A stretch of DNA of 64,000 nucleotides from Patiria miniata (lineage: Eukaryota; Echinodermata; Asteroidea; Valvatida; Asterinidae): positions 2,418,001 to 2,482,000 of the forward strand of contig NW_024037050.1 in assembly GCF_015706575.1 (NCBI RefSeq). The letters are read 5' to 3'. The position numbers were made by a program, and so were the translations under genes. Below the pieces are notes generated by a model that saw nothing but the letters and a program-made list of their open reading frames with translations, was not told the DNA's origin and did no database searches. This document shows positions 32,238 through 46,100 of the stretch, piece after piece. Every line of letters starts with the position of its first letter. Within the stretch, counting starts at the first letter, position 1.

Positions 32238-33222
32238 CAATTTCATAGCACTGCTTATAACAGTAAGCAAAAAAAGGTTGTGCTTACATAGACCCGTGAA
32301 CGTGGCGTTGTATACAACGCCACGCTGTTGTGTATTTTGGAACCTAGCAAAATCGATCCGCCATACATAATTTCGTATGGATGTTGAGTACTCACCAAGA
32401 AATCTAAATTTGCCTTCCCGCGTGTTCAGGATGTGTCATTTTGACGAAATTTGCCATCAATGAAGACCCATACGAACGTGTAGAAATTAGATTTTAACCT
32501 GACAAGTGACCCTGACAAATGACCCTGGACGAGTACCCAGGGTCATTTGCGTGCAAAATTATCGGAGCCCTCCGAGCTACCCGTCTGCTTCATGTGGCGC
32601 ATATGATAGGCGGCGTCTGATTGGCCAATAACGAGGCCACGTGATAAACGCAGCTAATAATTTGGGATAGCACTTACGATCCGGAGACAAAAGGAATGCC
32701 CGGAGCGTCAGTGCGATACCAAATTATCCGCAGCATTTACCAGGTAGTAAATCACATGCATCAGGAGGAGGTTGCAGGACTTCTACCTCGACGTCGAGAT
32801 CTTGCCAGATTTTACCTCGAATTTCGTTTGAATGCCAGATTTGGCGTAAAAGCAGATTTCAACATGTTCAAGAAAGCTTGATATGTTAATATTTATCACA
32901 TGGTAAGGCAATGTTCAGTCTTTGTCACGGAAGGACGATTTCGCTTGGTTCGAACATGTACAAGAGCGTGGCGTAGTTTACAAGCCACGTTCACGGGTCT
33001 ATGCTTACCATAGCAGAAAATCATGCTGCTGCTTAAGCACTATTTCATGCTAACAGATGCGCGCACATGGAGATTTCTATTGTTACGTCACTGATTTAAG
33101 CAAAGTTTTCTTCTGGGGTTAAGCGTGCTCTTGCTGTGCTTACTGCTTAACGGTCCCTATGAAATAGATGGAGGCTCGGTAAGCACAAAGTCGGCTGTTA
33201 AGCAGCGCTATGAAATTGGGCC
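32238..33222. mobile_element. Foldback element of the GGGCCCAATTTCATAG type, split by a nested element
   Basis: The left arm begins CCCCAATTTCATAGCACTGC and the right arm ends with the inverse (GCAGCGCTATGAAATTGGGC). A similar palindrome lies at 50455-50706. It is interrupted by 32289-33001. Non-coding. Confidence 0.75.
32289..33001. mobile_element. hAT-like MITE nested in the foldback element
   Basis: 713 bp. The ends are TAGACCCGTGAACGTGGCG and its near reverse complement. The flanks TGCTTACA and TGCTTACC match at 7 of 8 positions, like an 8-bp target duplication of hAT elements. Just inside the left end is a palindromic stretch (32301-32324). A 61-codon frame (32696-32881) shows no domain that I know. 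The start of the element at 30146 shares CCCGTGAACGTGG. Confidence 0.75.
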
Positions 33223-33381
33223 CTGTTCCTTGCTCTATGCTGAAAGGCAAAATTATAGGCCTACATGGTTATATGTCACGGATCAAAAAATAAAATGATT
33301 TTTAGTGTATTTACTCCCATGGACAGCCCGTGGCCGGCTTGTGGCCGGCCCGTGGCGTTGTTTACAATACCTATCAAAAAA

Positions 33382-33798
33382 TGCAGGTGCGGATCCAGTG
33401 GAGGGGGGGGGGTCAAACCCCTCCAAGCTCTGTCTCAAGACAAAATGTTTTGGGTTTTTTTTTTCATAGATTAGAAATACATAAAAAATTAGGTGAAAAC
33501 AAATTTAAAACCCCTGCTCTGACACCCTGAAAAATTATGATAATAATATCCGCGTGTGCACAGAATTTTGTCTGAGCCAGCTTGGATAAGTGGGTATATT
33601 CTGTAATATAGTATTGATGATCATCGGATTTGAACAGTGCCCCCATTGAAAGTACATGTACAAGCCCCCCCCCCCCCTTATTGATTAGGAGGCCAAGTAT
33701 CCAGAGAAGAAAAACTATCTTCATTTCAGATTTTTTTGGTGATGAACTCTCCCCCCCCCCTTCCCCCTCTTCTGCAAGAATTCCTGGATCCGCCCCTG
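33382..33798. mobile_element. MITE with CAGGGGCGGATCCA-type ends
   Basis: The left end reads CAGGTGCGGATCCAG and the right end, reversed, CAGGGGCGGATCCAGGAATT. Poly-G/poly-C runs lie inside both ends. A truncated relative lies at 28130-28220. Non-coding. Confidence 0.7.
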
Positions 33799-34086
33799 AA
33801 ATGAACCTGTATAAATGTCATCCATTTTTATTCATGCAGAATAGAAGCGTGATACTTCCTGAGGAGGAACGTGAACAATTGGCTACTCATCTACATGTAA
33901 AGCGTTCCAGGACTCCATGCAACATAGAGAACGGAAACAACTGCTAGATAAACGTATCTGAATTGGATGTATGAAGAACCTGTTGTACCAGTCGTGGATA
34001 TCTGAAGAAAGTGGCATATCGTACAATCCTTGCCAGGCATGCCGCTCCGATCAAACAAGGTACCAGTTTTAGTTATTTCCAGGAGC

Positions 34087-34107
34087 ATGTCTGAGCTCAA
34101 ACGATGA
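34087..34107 (+). promoter_or_regulatory. Short upstream ORF overlapping the WD-gene start
   Basis: An upstream ATG opens six codons and stops at TGA 34105-34107, which overlaps the main ATG (34104-34106) as ATGA. If the mRNA includes it, translation of the main frame could depend on reinitiation. It could also be chance, since the transcript start is unknown. Confidence 0.4.
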
Positions 34108-37100
34108 GTGAATCGGTCGCCAAGATTCTGAGGGACAGACAGCGCCGGGCCGGTCAGCGTGATGGGGAATCGACGGGACAGTTCCTGTGGCGAGCTCTGC
34201 GGGAGTCCATCCGCAAGACAACGAGGGAAGTGGCGCGGGCCGACGCGGCCGAGATACACATCGGGCATGGGGTGCACCACCTGCGCAAGATCAACCACAC
34301 TGAGCCTGTACTGGATGTGATGTACAACAAAGAAACAGAGGTAATTAACACTCCAATGGACACCATGCATTCACAATACAGGGTGAGTAAAAAAAAAGCA
34401 AAACTCAAATGTCGGGACCATTGTTTAAGTGAAGTTCTACATGTAGCCCTTTCAAAATGTAGGATATGAAAGCCCAATTCATAGGCTTTCTTTTGGTACA
34501 AGAATCATTCAAATCACTCATGTACTTTTCAAGTTACGGAATTTTAAACACAACCACCGTTTTAAAGTTCTGTCCACGGATCACAAGAAGGTAAGTGTTC
34601 TTTTAGCAAAACAAAAACAAATCACATAGGGATGTGTGTGAATTGTTTTCACTTTGCTGAAAGAACGCACCCCTTGTTTGTGATCCGTGGACAGAACTTT
34701 AAAACGGTGGTTGTGTTTAAAATTCCGTAACTTGAAAAGTACACGAGTGATGTGAATGATTCTTGTTCTAAAATAGGCTTATGAATTGGGCTTTCATATC
34801 CTAGATTTTCAAAGTGCTACATGCAGAACTTCACTAAAACAATTGTCCCGACATTTGGGTTTTGCTGTTTTGCCTCACCCTGTACATGATGCTGTGTGAC
34901 CACGTTTGGGAGTCCCAGCCAGAAGGACACACACCGTATAGTGGCACATACATGCTTTGGTTGCTGTCATTGTACAAAGTATACACAACTTTTTTTGTTG
35001 TTGAAAAGTTGAACAAAGAAATTGACTGGAGCGGGGTTTGAACCTGCAACCTCCGTATTATAACCGTTCAGGAATCACGCCCAAAAATCACGATACAAAC
35101 CTGGGCGTGATTTTTAGCTGCATGGCATAATACGGGTTTATGGCTTCTGACTAGTGCCCCTTAAACAAAGATATTGACAAATTGGGGTAACGCCAACATA
35201 GGGCTGGATAGCTCAGTTGGTAGAGCACCGGAACGGCAATCTGAAGGTCGCAGGTTCAAATCCCGCTCCGGTCAATTCTTTGATCAACTTTTCAGTTATA
35301 TCACTTTTTTTTATAATTTACCTAGTCAGTTTCTCATTGTGGTTTGAAAGTCTTTATTTTTATTCCTAATGCGTACAAATCTGTATCATCTCTGCATGAA
35401 CCCCAGGCATACGGCAGCAATGCTTTGGAGTCCCTCCTAGTGGTCTCCCCAAACTCTCTCTATCTTGGGAGGGGGTTATGGCCACGCCCCCTCCTATACA
35501 GGTTTTTTCATGTCTGGCGGGCACCTTCCACCACTGAAAATGTCTGGCAGTGGCCATTCATGATACCTGGGACTAGGCCCAACATTTTCCAGTAGGTTTC
35601 ATTGGGTTAACTCACCAGCTGATCTAGCTCAATTTTGGGGCCCCTTTCTCATGGCCCTCCTGACCATACCCACCACAGTGTGCCCGGCAGACGTCCATTT
35701 CCTTTTACATTGGTATGCATGTGGAACATTGCTCCATACATGAAAATTGGTTAACTTTCCAGCTAGGCTGACCCCTCCTCCCGGCTTCTGCTCTATCTCC
35801 GCAACTGTTGAGAGGGTGCTTGTACACATTGTCTATACAGTGTAGAAACAGAATATTATTTTATCGTAATCATTACTTGGGACCCCGTTCCTATAATGTT
35901 ACAACGGACTCATTTGAAACTTCTCACAGAATGTGTATTATTTCAAAATTAGGGTTTTCATCATCGGGATTCTTTATATTTTACTTTGACACTGGATTTT
36001 TTAATCATTTTGTAACGAACATTGGGATAAATGTAAGATTCTTACCAGTTTTGGCAGTAGCACACGCGTACATGTACGTTCCGTGCTTGTCCGTGTCAAT
36101 GACAATGAAAGCCCGATGCTGATTGGCTGATAGAATTTTTTTTAAAAACATTTAGTGTGTGTGAGCCAATCAGCATCGAGCTTTCATTGTGTTCGGCACT
36201 GTCTTGGTTTTCGAACGTGTTTTCTAGTTTTCATCGTCTTTTACCCCACAATTTCCCTCAAAAATCAAAGCCCTTCCCTCTTTCCACAAAATTTAACCTG
36301 CTGATATTCAAGAAGGTGTCATTGCCAGCTGTCATTTATGAGCATGTCGTTTGTGCGTGGTGTCGACAATTCCATCACAGTGCAAGTAAATCGCAGGTGG
36401 ACCCGAGGATGGCTTCGGGGCCAGTTCATCACTGAGTATTTAGGTAATGAAATAATTTTTTCTTTTGGTTTCAATGAAGGAATATTTGACCATAGACTGC
36501 CACGGTATCAACCTATTCCACAAGGATGGCCGAGCCAAAGATCAACTTGAGCCCGAGGAACCGATTGAGAAGCTTGTCTTTGCGCCAGAGGTCAAGCGAT
36601 ATGTGGGCTGGTCGACTGGCGAGGAATACCTCAAGGTATTGTTTTGTCTTCCCTAACCCTCCCAGTACCTGCATTCTCCACAGAAAAGTTTTAAATGAAA
36701 TAAAAGTTGCTTTTGTCCCTACGTGCAGGGTTCGACTTTAGCTTTAGCCCGCTATCCAAATGCTAGTCAAAACAGCGGCAGCTAGGCTAGTCGAACTATC
36801 CCTTAAGAAGCCCGGCTGGCGAGCCTAAAAATTATTGGACTAATTATATTAACTTTGTAGGGTGAAATTATTAGATCTGTTTATTAAAAACCACTGACAA
36901 GATTGCCTCGGGATACACGTTTTACATGTACATTTGTACGCACATTGTTGTTTATGAGACACTCTATACAAGAAAAACATGTGGGCTAGTGAAAATGCCC
37001 ACGGGCTAGTTCAGAGTCTGTTTCAGTACTGAGTAGCCCGGCTGGCTAGTGAAAAAAAAGTTAAGGTGGAACCCTGCTATGTGTGTCCTTAAAATTCGTT

Positions 37101-40100
37101 CACAAAGCCTTTAGTTGGTTTAGAAGACGGCCAGTACATGTTAGTGAACATGCCAAAACCATCATAAATAATGCCAAACTTTCGTACAATAACTACTTTT
37201 TTTGGCCGTCCTAGATGTTCACCGAAGACTTTGACTTGATTTCGGAAGCCAAGGCGCCCCACAAGATCTGCTGCGCATTGTACAACGACCAGCAGAATGA
37301 GGTAGTGACTGCCGGGCAGGCGTCAATCATGGTATGTAGAAAGTGACAAGATCTAGACTGTGCTCAATCTTCTTTCCACCAAAGCAGAAACAAAGCCAAA
37401 TCGACATTACAAATTCTAAGGGTCAAAAGTGTGCAAAGTGCAAAAGTGCGAAGGCACAGTGCAATAACTTGACATGATGCGATCAATTTCCATTTTCGAT
37501 TGCGTTTGTTACAAGTGTAAACTGGTTCATTGTAGGTTCCCAATTTGGAGCCACTGCATGTGCATGAAGCACCGGTTTGCAATTAGTGATTGTTATACCT
37601 CTGTCTTGAATACTGTATTTTCATTGGCCTAGAACGATCACGTGTTAAGTATATAAAAAGTCATGGCACACTCCCTGTGGGATATCACGTACGTGATGTC
37701 CAACAGGGAGTGTTGCTATGACTTTGTACATACGGTACGTATGGCACGGTGTGAAACACTTGTATCGTTGGTACCCACGCTATTTTCACCATGTTTTCAC
37801 GCATGAGTGGGAACAGCGAACTAGCAGACGATCAGCTGTTTTGAGCACGCGACATGCATGTGAGTTGACGTTCAATTGTCATTATCATTGTGTTTGCTGC
37901 TGTTTGTTTTCGTGATTTTTACATCAAAATCCAAAGAATCCAAGACAGAGGTATAACAAAACAATTGTTGACTCTGGTGCTATATGCGCTCCTCAGCTGT
38001 TCAAAACGTCATATCCCACATCACAGCAGTCAACAATTGTTAAATGTTTGCCAGGCAAGGTTCTAGGCTGAATTTGTTTTAGAGGGGGGGATTGCTAGTC
38101 TATGGAATATCCTCTTGCACAGCAAAAGTCTATGATATGCGAGCAGATTCGGCGATTAATTATGCAAAACAAGACTGCGTCTTGACCCTTGAGAGTCTGA
38201 CCATGCAGCGGGCGCCTTTTCAGGTCTTCCGTAACCCGTTGTAGTATTACAAAAACATAGCAGCCAAATTGACCAATCAACAGCTTAGTCCACATTTCTG
38301 ATCAAAATGACATCACAATATTTCTAAAGCCGACTCCGATTGGCTCTCATAAAAGTTGCATTGCTCACATATATCATAATATAATTACAACAGAATCTTT
38401 GAAACCTTAAATTGCTATATCAAGAGGATCAGGACTTCTGTACATTTTGTTGAGTCTGATGTGAAAAAAAAGGCTTAATTTTCTTCTTGGATCGGTTTCT
38501 ATTCTCAGTCTTGGTGTTTCCGCTACGGGGCGAAGCACCTCATCCCCAAGAAGTCCATCGATCCTACCGGACTGACACCAGACGACGTGTTCACCATGAT
38601 TGCCTTAGAGACAACAGCCAGCCGAGCCCAGCGATGCTTCGCTGTCCATGATGCTGGGGTGGCCGTCTTCAACCTGTATGAGGGAACGCTGTTGTCGTAC
38701 AAGAAGAACCTTCATGTTAGGAGCATTACAAGGTAAAGTTAATCGAATCTGAATTCACATGTTTATATCATTGTTTCATTGAACCAGGGTGCTCTGAAGC
38801 AATGAAAGCAAGAGGGCTCAGAACGGGAAAATGCGTCAATGAGGCAACTTAAATGTTTGCTTACATCATGGTATGTCTCTTCCCCCTCTCTCCCCACTCC
38901 ACCCCCACCCCCCAAAAAAACCCAATCATCCACCAAAGCTGAGTGGCCTATATTAGTTTTCCACAGCATTAAAGATACACAATGTGTCGTTCAGTTCTCA
39001 AGCTTCCAAATATTTCAGTGATTTGGCCAGGGAGAAGATCTGTGTGAAAAATGTGCCTCTCACCTCCTTTGTTAAATTATAAAATACATATATATACGCC
39101 GTCAGACAACAGGCATACATTTTTTTTTAATTCACAAGCAAATCGTAAATCAAAATATATGTTACCCATTCACTGTGCGCATGTAGAAGTATGGTACAAA
39201 GCAGTCACTTGATTTGTAGATCCGCACCTTGAACATCATCAAAATGGGCTTGTAGCTTCTGGCTACTTTATTTTTTACAGCTGAGTGTCCGAAGTCTGGA
39301 ATACACTTTCAGTATTTGTGATGGGATCAAGCTAAATGAGTTGTTTGTCAGCCCTGGTCAAAAATTGTTTTATTACAGATTTGAAAAGAGCACAATCTTA
39401 GCATTACTGCTGTGAAAACCGCATGCTGATACCATCTTTAGTTCAAAATTATGGAAGTCGGAACACCAAGAGATGTGATGAAGTGATGTGATGAAGTGGC
39501 CCTATTTTGGCCTGAATCTCCAAATGAAAATTCCTGACAAACAACTCATGTAGCTTGATCGCATTACATTTGTAATTTTGATTATAACTCACACCATCAG
39601 TGTCATTATGTCTTGCAGTATGCTCTTCTTCAACCCTTTGAAGCAACTCATCACGGGTGCCCGCGACGGCTCCATCAAGGTCTGGGACGACACCTGGCAC
39701 CTCTTGCTGGTGTTTGTGGGCCACAGCGCGGCCGTGACCGCCCTCGGCGTGTACCCCTACGGCCCTTACATCGTGTCGGCATCCCAGGACTGCTCACTGC
39801 GGGTATGGAGCTTGGAAACCTGCGATGAAGTTGACATGTAAGAAGCGAACTCTACCATAATGACACCATTCCTCTTTAATGTACAAAAACTATAAAACAT
39901 CCCTTTTTGGTAAAAAAAAAACAGCTCGATCGGATCTCTAAAGCTGCGGGCCAACGAATTTGTGTTCATGCATGTGTCACGTGATTGTGCCATGTAATTT
40001 CTGGAAAGAGTAGTGTTTTGAGTTTAAAAAAATCAGGTTTTTGACCCCAGTGATCCCATGATGACCTTTAACCCCAGCTTGGTCATGCGACATGTTGGGG

Positions 40101-43100
40101 CTGGGCTACTGATACTTTTGACAAAGTTTGGTTGAAATCGGTCAAAATATGGAGGAGCAGTAGATAATGTCAACGTTTGTTACTAACTAACTAACGGACT
40201 AACGGAGAGACATGATGATTTGTTGAGCTGCTATCGCAGCTACATTTATACTTGTGTAATGTTTCACGTTTTTCTGACAACTGAGGACGCTGTTGATGTG
40301 ATGTCACTTTAGGAACACATTCTTTGGATTGAAAGTTCTCTCATTGTCTACATGTCAGGTACTGAAACAACAGTGAATCACTGGAGGCATAAAACAAACC
40401 ACAGCGAACCCCTAACATTTTGGTGACTTTTTTGGCTGAAGCAGATGTGACACTGAAGTTTCTGCCTTGAATGACATCACAGTTTTGCTCATTAATTGCT
40501 CACTAATTTTCATTAGCATAAACATATTTTAAAAAGCACCAAAACTTCTTTACATGTAAAATGGCAATTTGAAGATTAAAAATAAAGTTAAATGGAACAT
40601 AAAGGTACATTTCAAGAATTGCATTTAGGAAAATTCCATTACCGGTGCATCGGTCCTTGAATTGCAGTACAGTTACTACCACTTCAATGCAATTATCTTC
40701 ATTTTTCTCCCAACAAATTAAAAAGCATGTGGAAAATGTGGGTTTTTGTCTGCTTTCTTCAGGATTGAAACTGATGAGCCTGTGGAGGGGCTAGGCACAG
40801 TGCTACGGAAAGACAATATCTTCTCTCATTCCAAAACGACTGTAGATCTGTGGCGTCTCAGGCATATCCACAATCTCTTCACAGCAGTGGGGTAAGCATT
40901 GTATACTGCTTCTAAGGGCCTGTCTCAATTCATGTCCGGAACCAGTTCCGGACAAGTTCCAGACATTGTATCGGGTGTAACTTGCAGGAGCTTCTTCTGG
41001 ACAAAGTGAATGATTCTACCTGCAACTTGTTGGAACTCCTCCCTGATATAAATTGAGATGGGCCCTAAATTTCACAAAGTTTACATTAACAACAACAACA
41101 ACAACAAATTCTTGTACTCTCTCTTGGATTGAAACTGCGACTTTGATCAGTTTTTACCTTAAAAAAATTCAGATTTTTCTCCTTTTTTTTTTTCTTTAGC
41201 TTTGAAACTTTAAGTGAAAGTTGATAAAAAAAACCCGGCCTTAGGAAATAGGACCGATTCGTGGTCAGTCACTGTCTCCCAGGATCAGTAAAAGTGAACT
41301 AAAGTGATCTCATTGCTAGTCAATATATGTTTATTAACAGCTTGCAGCTTTGGACAAAACACAACACAAGTTTTGGAAGCATTCCTGACACAGAAAGTTC
41401 AATAGTTGGACGGGGTACTTGCAACAAGTAAAGCCCATTGACGTCTTGTTCATGGGCCTTACAGCAAGTGAAAGCCCCAATTTGGTTGGTCTCGCCGAGG
41501 ATCACAACGCCTAGTAACAGAAACCTATTCCTTTCAGTACCACAATAATTTGTTGAGGTAATCTCCAGGTTTCACTTGTTTGGTATATTCCATTCGATAA
41601 AACGTTGGGAAATGATCTATTCCTTAATTGTTGTATTTGATGTCTTGCCTGTGTCAATAAGCTTGTATTAAAATTTGTATTACAATTTCAGCTAAACCAT
41701 CACAGAAGTCAAAATCAATCAAGTGACTGTTTTAACAGTTAAGAATTCCCTTGTTAATTTGATATAGCCATGCTTTGACTGGAGGTGATTGATATACCAG
41801 CTATACCTACCAGTTAATACCTCTCTTGATGGAATTTGACTAGTCACAGTGTTTACACGATTGTGATCTGACTGTTTTTTACAAGTCATAAGGGATCAAC
41901 TCTAATTTATTTTTGTCTCAATTGCGCTTTCAGGAGTAAAGTGACAAAAATAACGACGACTGATCATCCAAATGTAAGTGTGCCTTTTTTTTCAGCCCAC
42001 CGTATATTTTGTTTTAAAACTGCCAGTGTTATCATTTCATTAGGGATGCTCGTTTTTGGTTGTGGGGGTTTTTTTTGGCCAAAATTGTGTTTCTGATTGA
42101 AACATGCTTTGTTTTTAATACATGTACATGCTTTATTTATAAATTCCCTTAAAGGACCCGATAAGAGCATATTGCTCAAAACAAAACAGTTTTTATAAAT
42201 TCCCTTAATTCAGCAGTTTTGGAAAAAAAATTGTCACGTTCCATGCACCAGATTCTTAAAAGTGGTTTTATAAACTCCCCAAATTGAGCTGTGTTTGAAA
42301 AATCTTTAATTTTTTTTTTTGGCCCCAGATGCCAACAAGAGCCGTATGTCTGTGTAGAGACAGCAGTGTCCGGATTATCACGCCAGGATCCGGTGATGTA
42401 CTGACATCGTTCCTCGCTTCCACCAAGCAAGGAATCCTGGACGCAGCCTACGCGGCGGCAGACAGTAAGGCCGACCATTATCTCCCCTCAAGAATGGGCT
42501 TTTACAATTGCTCCCCTCTCTGTATTTTTCAGTTTCACACCCCAAAACATGGATTTGTTGTTTTAATTTCTTTGGGATGTCGTTCAGAATGTTGTAACAA
42601 GTACCTACTACTCTTCGGATGGAATTTGCATTGGTGTGATGTAAATTCTATATTAGGTTTTGAACTTCACTGAGGTATAAACACTGTATAGTCAGTGTGC
42701 TACCCCCAGAGTGAAAGTGAGTAAAATCACTCGGGTGGGACTCCAACCCACAACCTCCTGCTTTCTAGTGCAGACTTCTTACCACTCAACCACCGAGCTT
42801 GCTGAGATCTGTTGGCTGGTTCTTATCTGATGTAGTAGCGGGTACCGCAATGCCTACTACAATAGTCCTGTATGTTGCTGGGGAGGGAGGGGGGGAGGGG
42901 GGCGCGGCCACAGCAGATGTCCATGCCCCTTCCCCAACTCCTCCCCCACTTTTCCCCGCCTCCCCCCCCCCCCCCCCCCATTTGGAATCTTGTATTGAAC
43001 AAAAGGGTATATCGCTTGCCTTCAGGTGCCCCTCTTGCAAAATGTGTGCACACCAGGTACCCCTCAGAATTTTAACCATAGTTACACCACTGCCCAACTT

Positions 43101-46100
43101 ATCCCAGATTTGTAATGACATAACTCCTAACTTAAAAATACCTCTGGCAATACCAGACTCATGTTCTCGCATGGTCACTCTGAACATTCTGTTTATTTTT
43201 TTCTTATCACTGTCCAGATATCTTGTTCGTTGTCTGCAAGACCGGCGACATCATCAAAGCCGACACGTCAAAGAACCCGGCCAAGGTGCTCCGAGTCTGG
43301 AAGCACGAGAGCCACAACGAGAAAGATTACCTGAACACCATCGCCCTGTACGAGTACGTCATTGAGCCCACGCAGACGCCTGAGTCCCGCTGGAGCAAGA
43401 GCAAGTCCCGGAATCGCACCTTACTGATCGGTGGCCGGAGGGACGGCAACGTTGCTGTGTTGCACTGGAACACAATGGAGGTGGTCTTCAAAGCTGACGT
43501 GAGTGTGGAAAGACTTTTGAACCCCTAGAAGCTAGTGCCCAAAACTTCACCATTATTAAAATATGTTTTGTAACATTATACAATTGTTGCCTACTGTGGC
43601 AGGGTCCATGGTATTTTGTACACCCAAGGGGGTAAATGGCACCCAAGGCTTTGCCATTTGCCCCAGAGGGTGTACAAAACCCATGGACCCCGTCACTGCA
43701 GGCAACAATTGTTTTGTCATGCCACAGTAATAGATTACTAACGTCTGAAACTGTGGGTCTCTTCCTGTTGCGGTACAGAATTGGCAAACTTCTCGCACAT
43801 AATTTTCCATATGTTTCTTCATGCTGATGCATTCCTGTTTAAAATCAAATTTCTGATCTCGTCTTTGGAACAAGAGAGAAACCTCTTCTTAAATTGGACC
43901 TGTTGTCATCTGCCGACATTATTACTGTGAAATTACGGCGAAGTTTGCAGTTAAAAAAAGCAGACAAACAGTGATGAACGATGTAAACGACAATGGCAGT
44001 CACAACAGAATTAGTGCTTCACTCTGTCCCCCATGGCACATCTTGTTAAAACATGTATCGATTTACGTAGTACCAGCAAAGCTACAACGTCGTACCTAAT
44101 GTCACACAAATATAATACCATGCAGTAGAAACAACATTTTCAACAGCTGGAAAGAAAAAGGTAATGTACCCCGTTGGGTACATCACTCATGTATATCGCT
44201 GTACAATTGTGTTTGTGGCATGACACAGGATCAATGATGGACCAATATAAATTCACAATCTATTACCGTGGTATAACATTTTTGTCTGTCGCCCTCTATC
44301 ATATTGAAGGCTCATGGCTTCAAAGGAGTGCTTGGACTCAAGGCCAGCCCGAAGAATGACCTCCTGATATCGACGGGACTAGGTCAGTATTCCTTTCTTA
44401 AATGGCTTAATAATGTCTTGGCCAGGATACCGAGCCGGACATGACAATGAGTCATCAATCCTTTCTCCAACATCTACAATGACCGACATTCGTTAGAAGT
44501 CAGTGGTGTTGCATGAAATGAAGGTTTTCTCTGCTCCGTTTGATGATGTGAAAATCTCATAACTTTTTTGGGGGGTCATTTGACTCCAGTTAGAGGTGGT
44601 CACATAGTGTAATATTCTCGCATCGTGTCCTTTATTCCTTACTTTGTCAGTTTGTCTCGTGTAAGAAACGCATTGGCTCCTCTGAACAATTCCTTATCTG
44701 TATCTGTCTAAATGTTATTCTCAACATTTCAACCAACTTTAAAGCTAGAGTCCATCCAATTATTGTTGAAAAACAAACTTGGTTGAAAGATAGTAAGGGA
44801 ACTAAACTCCCTGTGAAATTATTCTTTCTGGGAAGCTGTCATTTTGAAGTAATCAACGAAAGAAGGCATTTCCAATGGTGATTCTTAAGAAGCACCGTAG
44901 GAAAATTTAAATTAGTAGTTCGTTTTGTTATTCAGCGCAGCGCGCACAAGTGTTGGAACGACACACCCGCGCGCAAGGTTCCTATAATTCGTCGGATCAG
45001 TGCGCGACGTCGCATATAGCTGCAATTCAAAACAATTCAAAACATGATTCAGTAACTTTTGATTTGAAATTGAGATCTTAGAATGCTGTTTTTCTCGGAA
45101 TGTACAGCTGAAGTTTAGCTGAAACTTCATCAGGTTAGTTGCTCAGTATCCTTCATTAGATTTTGAACTCTTTTGTTGCTTCAAACGAACAAAATGCACA
45201 AATTACAAATGATGGACTGTAGCTTTAAAAACAGTATGATAATACACATCTGAACCAAACGGTTATAAGGTAGAGTAGATCATTTGTCAACAAAAATGCT
45301 CAAAATCTAAAGACGAGTGTATAACAACTAACCTAATGAAATTTCAGTTCAGTGAATGCTGTATATTCCAAGAAAACAATATTCTAGGATCTCGATTTCA
45401 ATTCAAAAGTTGCCATGCCATATTTTGAATTGCGCCCTCTCATGACAATCCCAAAATCAGCATCCAGGACACGTTTTCATTCAACAATGGCAGCTCTGCG
45501 ATGTCAGGCACTGCATCAACGAATACTAGCAACCACATGCGCGTGTGGGTCATGTCACTTGACATATCTTTGGAAATTACCTTCTTTTATTGATTTCTTC
45601 AAAATGACATCATGCCTGAAGGAATAATTTCTCAGGGAGTTTAGTGCCATTACTATCTTTAAACCAAGTAAGCTTTTTTAACAATAATTTGATTAGTTAC
45701 TTTTTGGATAGCTGCAAATGATCTACGCTACCTTTAACAACACAGAAGGCATTAGACTGGCTAAATAAAAATGTTCCCTGTTTGAAAATTACCATTGCTG
45801 ATCCTTGTTCACTGTGCCTGTTGCTTGACGCCTTGTGCTAATAGACTACGGCATGCTGTTCAATGGTAAGTTTGTTAGCCGACTTTTACCCTGCACGTTC
45901 CTTCCCAGTGTGTCTTGCGTTCCCTCCTACGTTTGTCACTGTGAGTGTGTGTGTGTTTGCATAAACTCTTGCTTATCTGAAGAAGCAAGTTCAGCACGTG
46001 CTGTGTAGTTATACCAATGTATTTGAAGGGAATTATGCATAAGTATGCTCTCAGTGGTAAAAATAAAAAGCACTGTGTTCTCAAGAGTACCGAAGCCCCA

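Noticed and set aside
35202-35274. Functional tRNA gene
   Set aside because: The cloverleaf has mismatches in the anticodon and T stems, lacks U33, and shares its 3' tail with a second inverted copy, so a SINE or pseudogene is more likely.
36338-36445. Possible extra exon of the WD gene ending at a donor-like GTAATG
   Set aside because: Exon 1 joins exon 2 in phase and gives a natural propeller strand; the candidate lacks a good acceptor and a recognisable match.
42799-43365. 188-codon frame upstream of and overlapping exon 9
   Set aside because: Runs through G-rich and C-rich simple sequence in intron 8 and reads exon 9 in the wrong frame.
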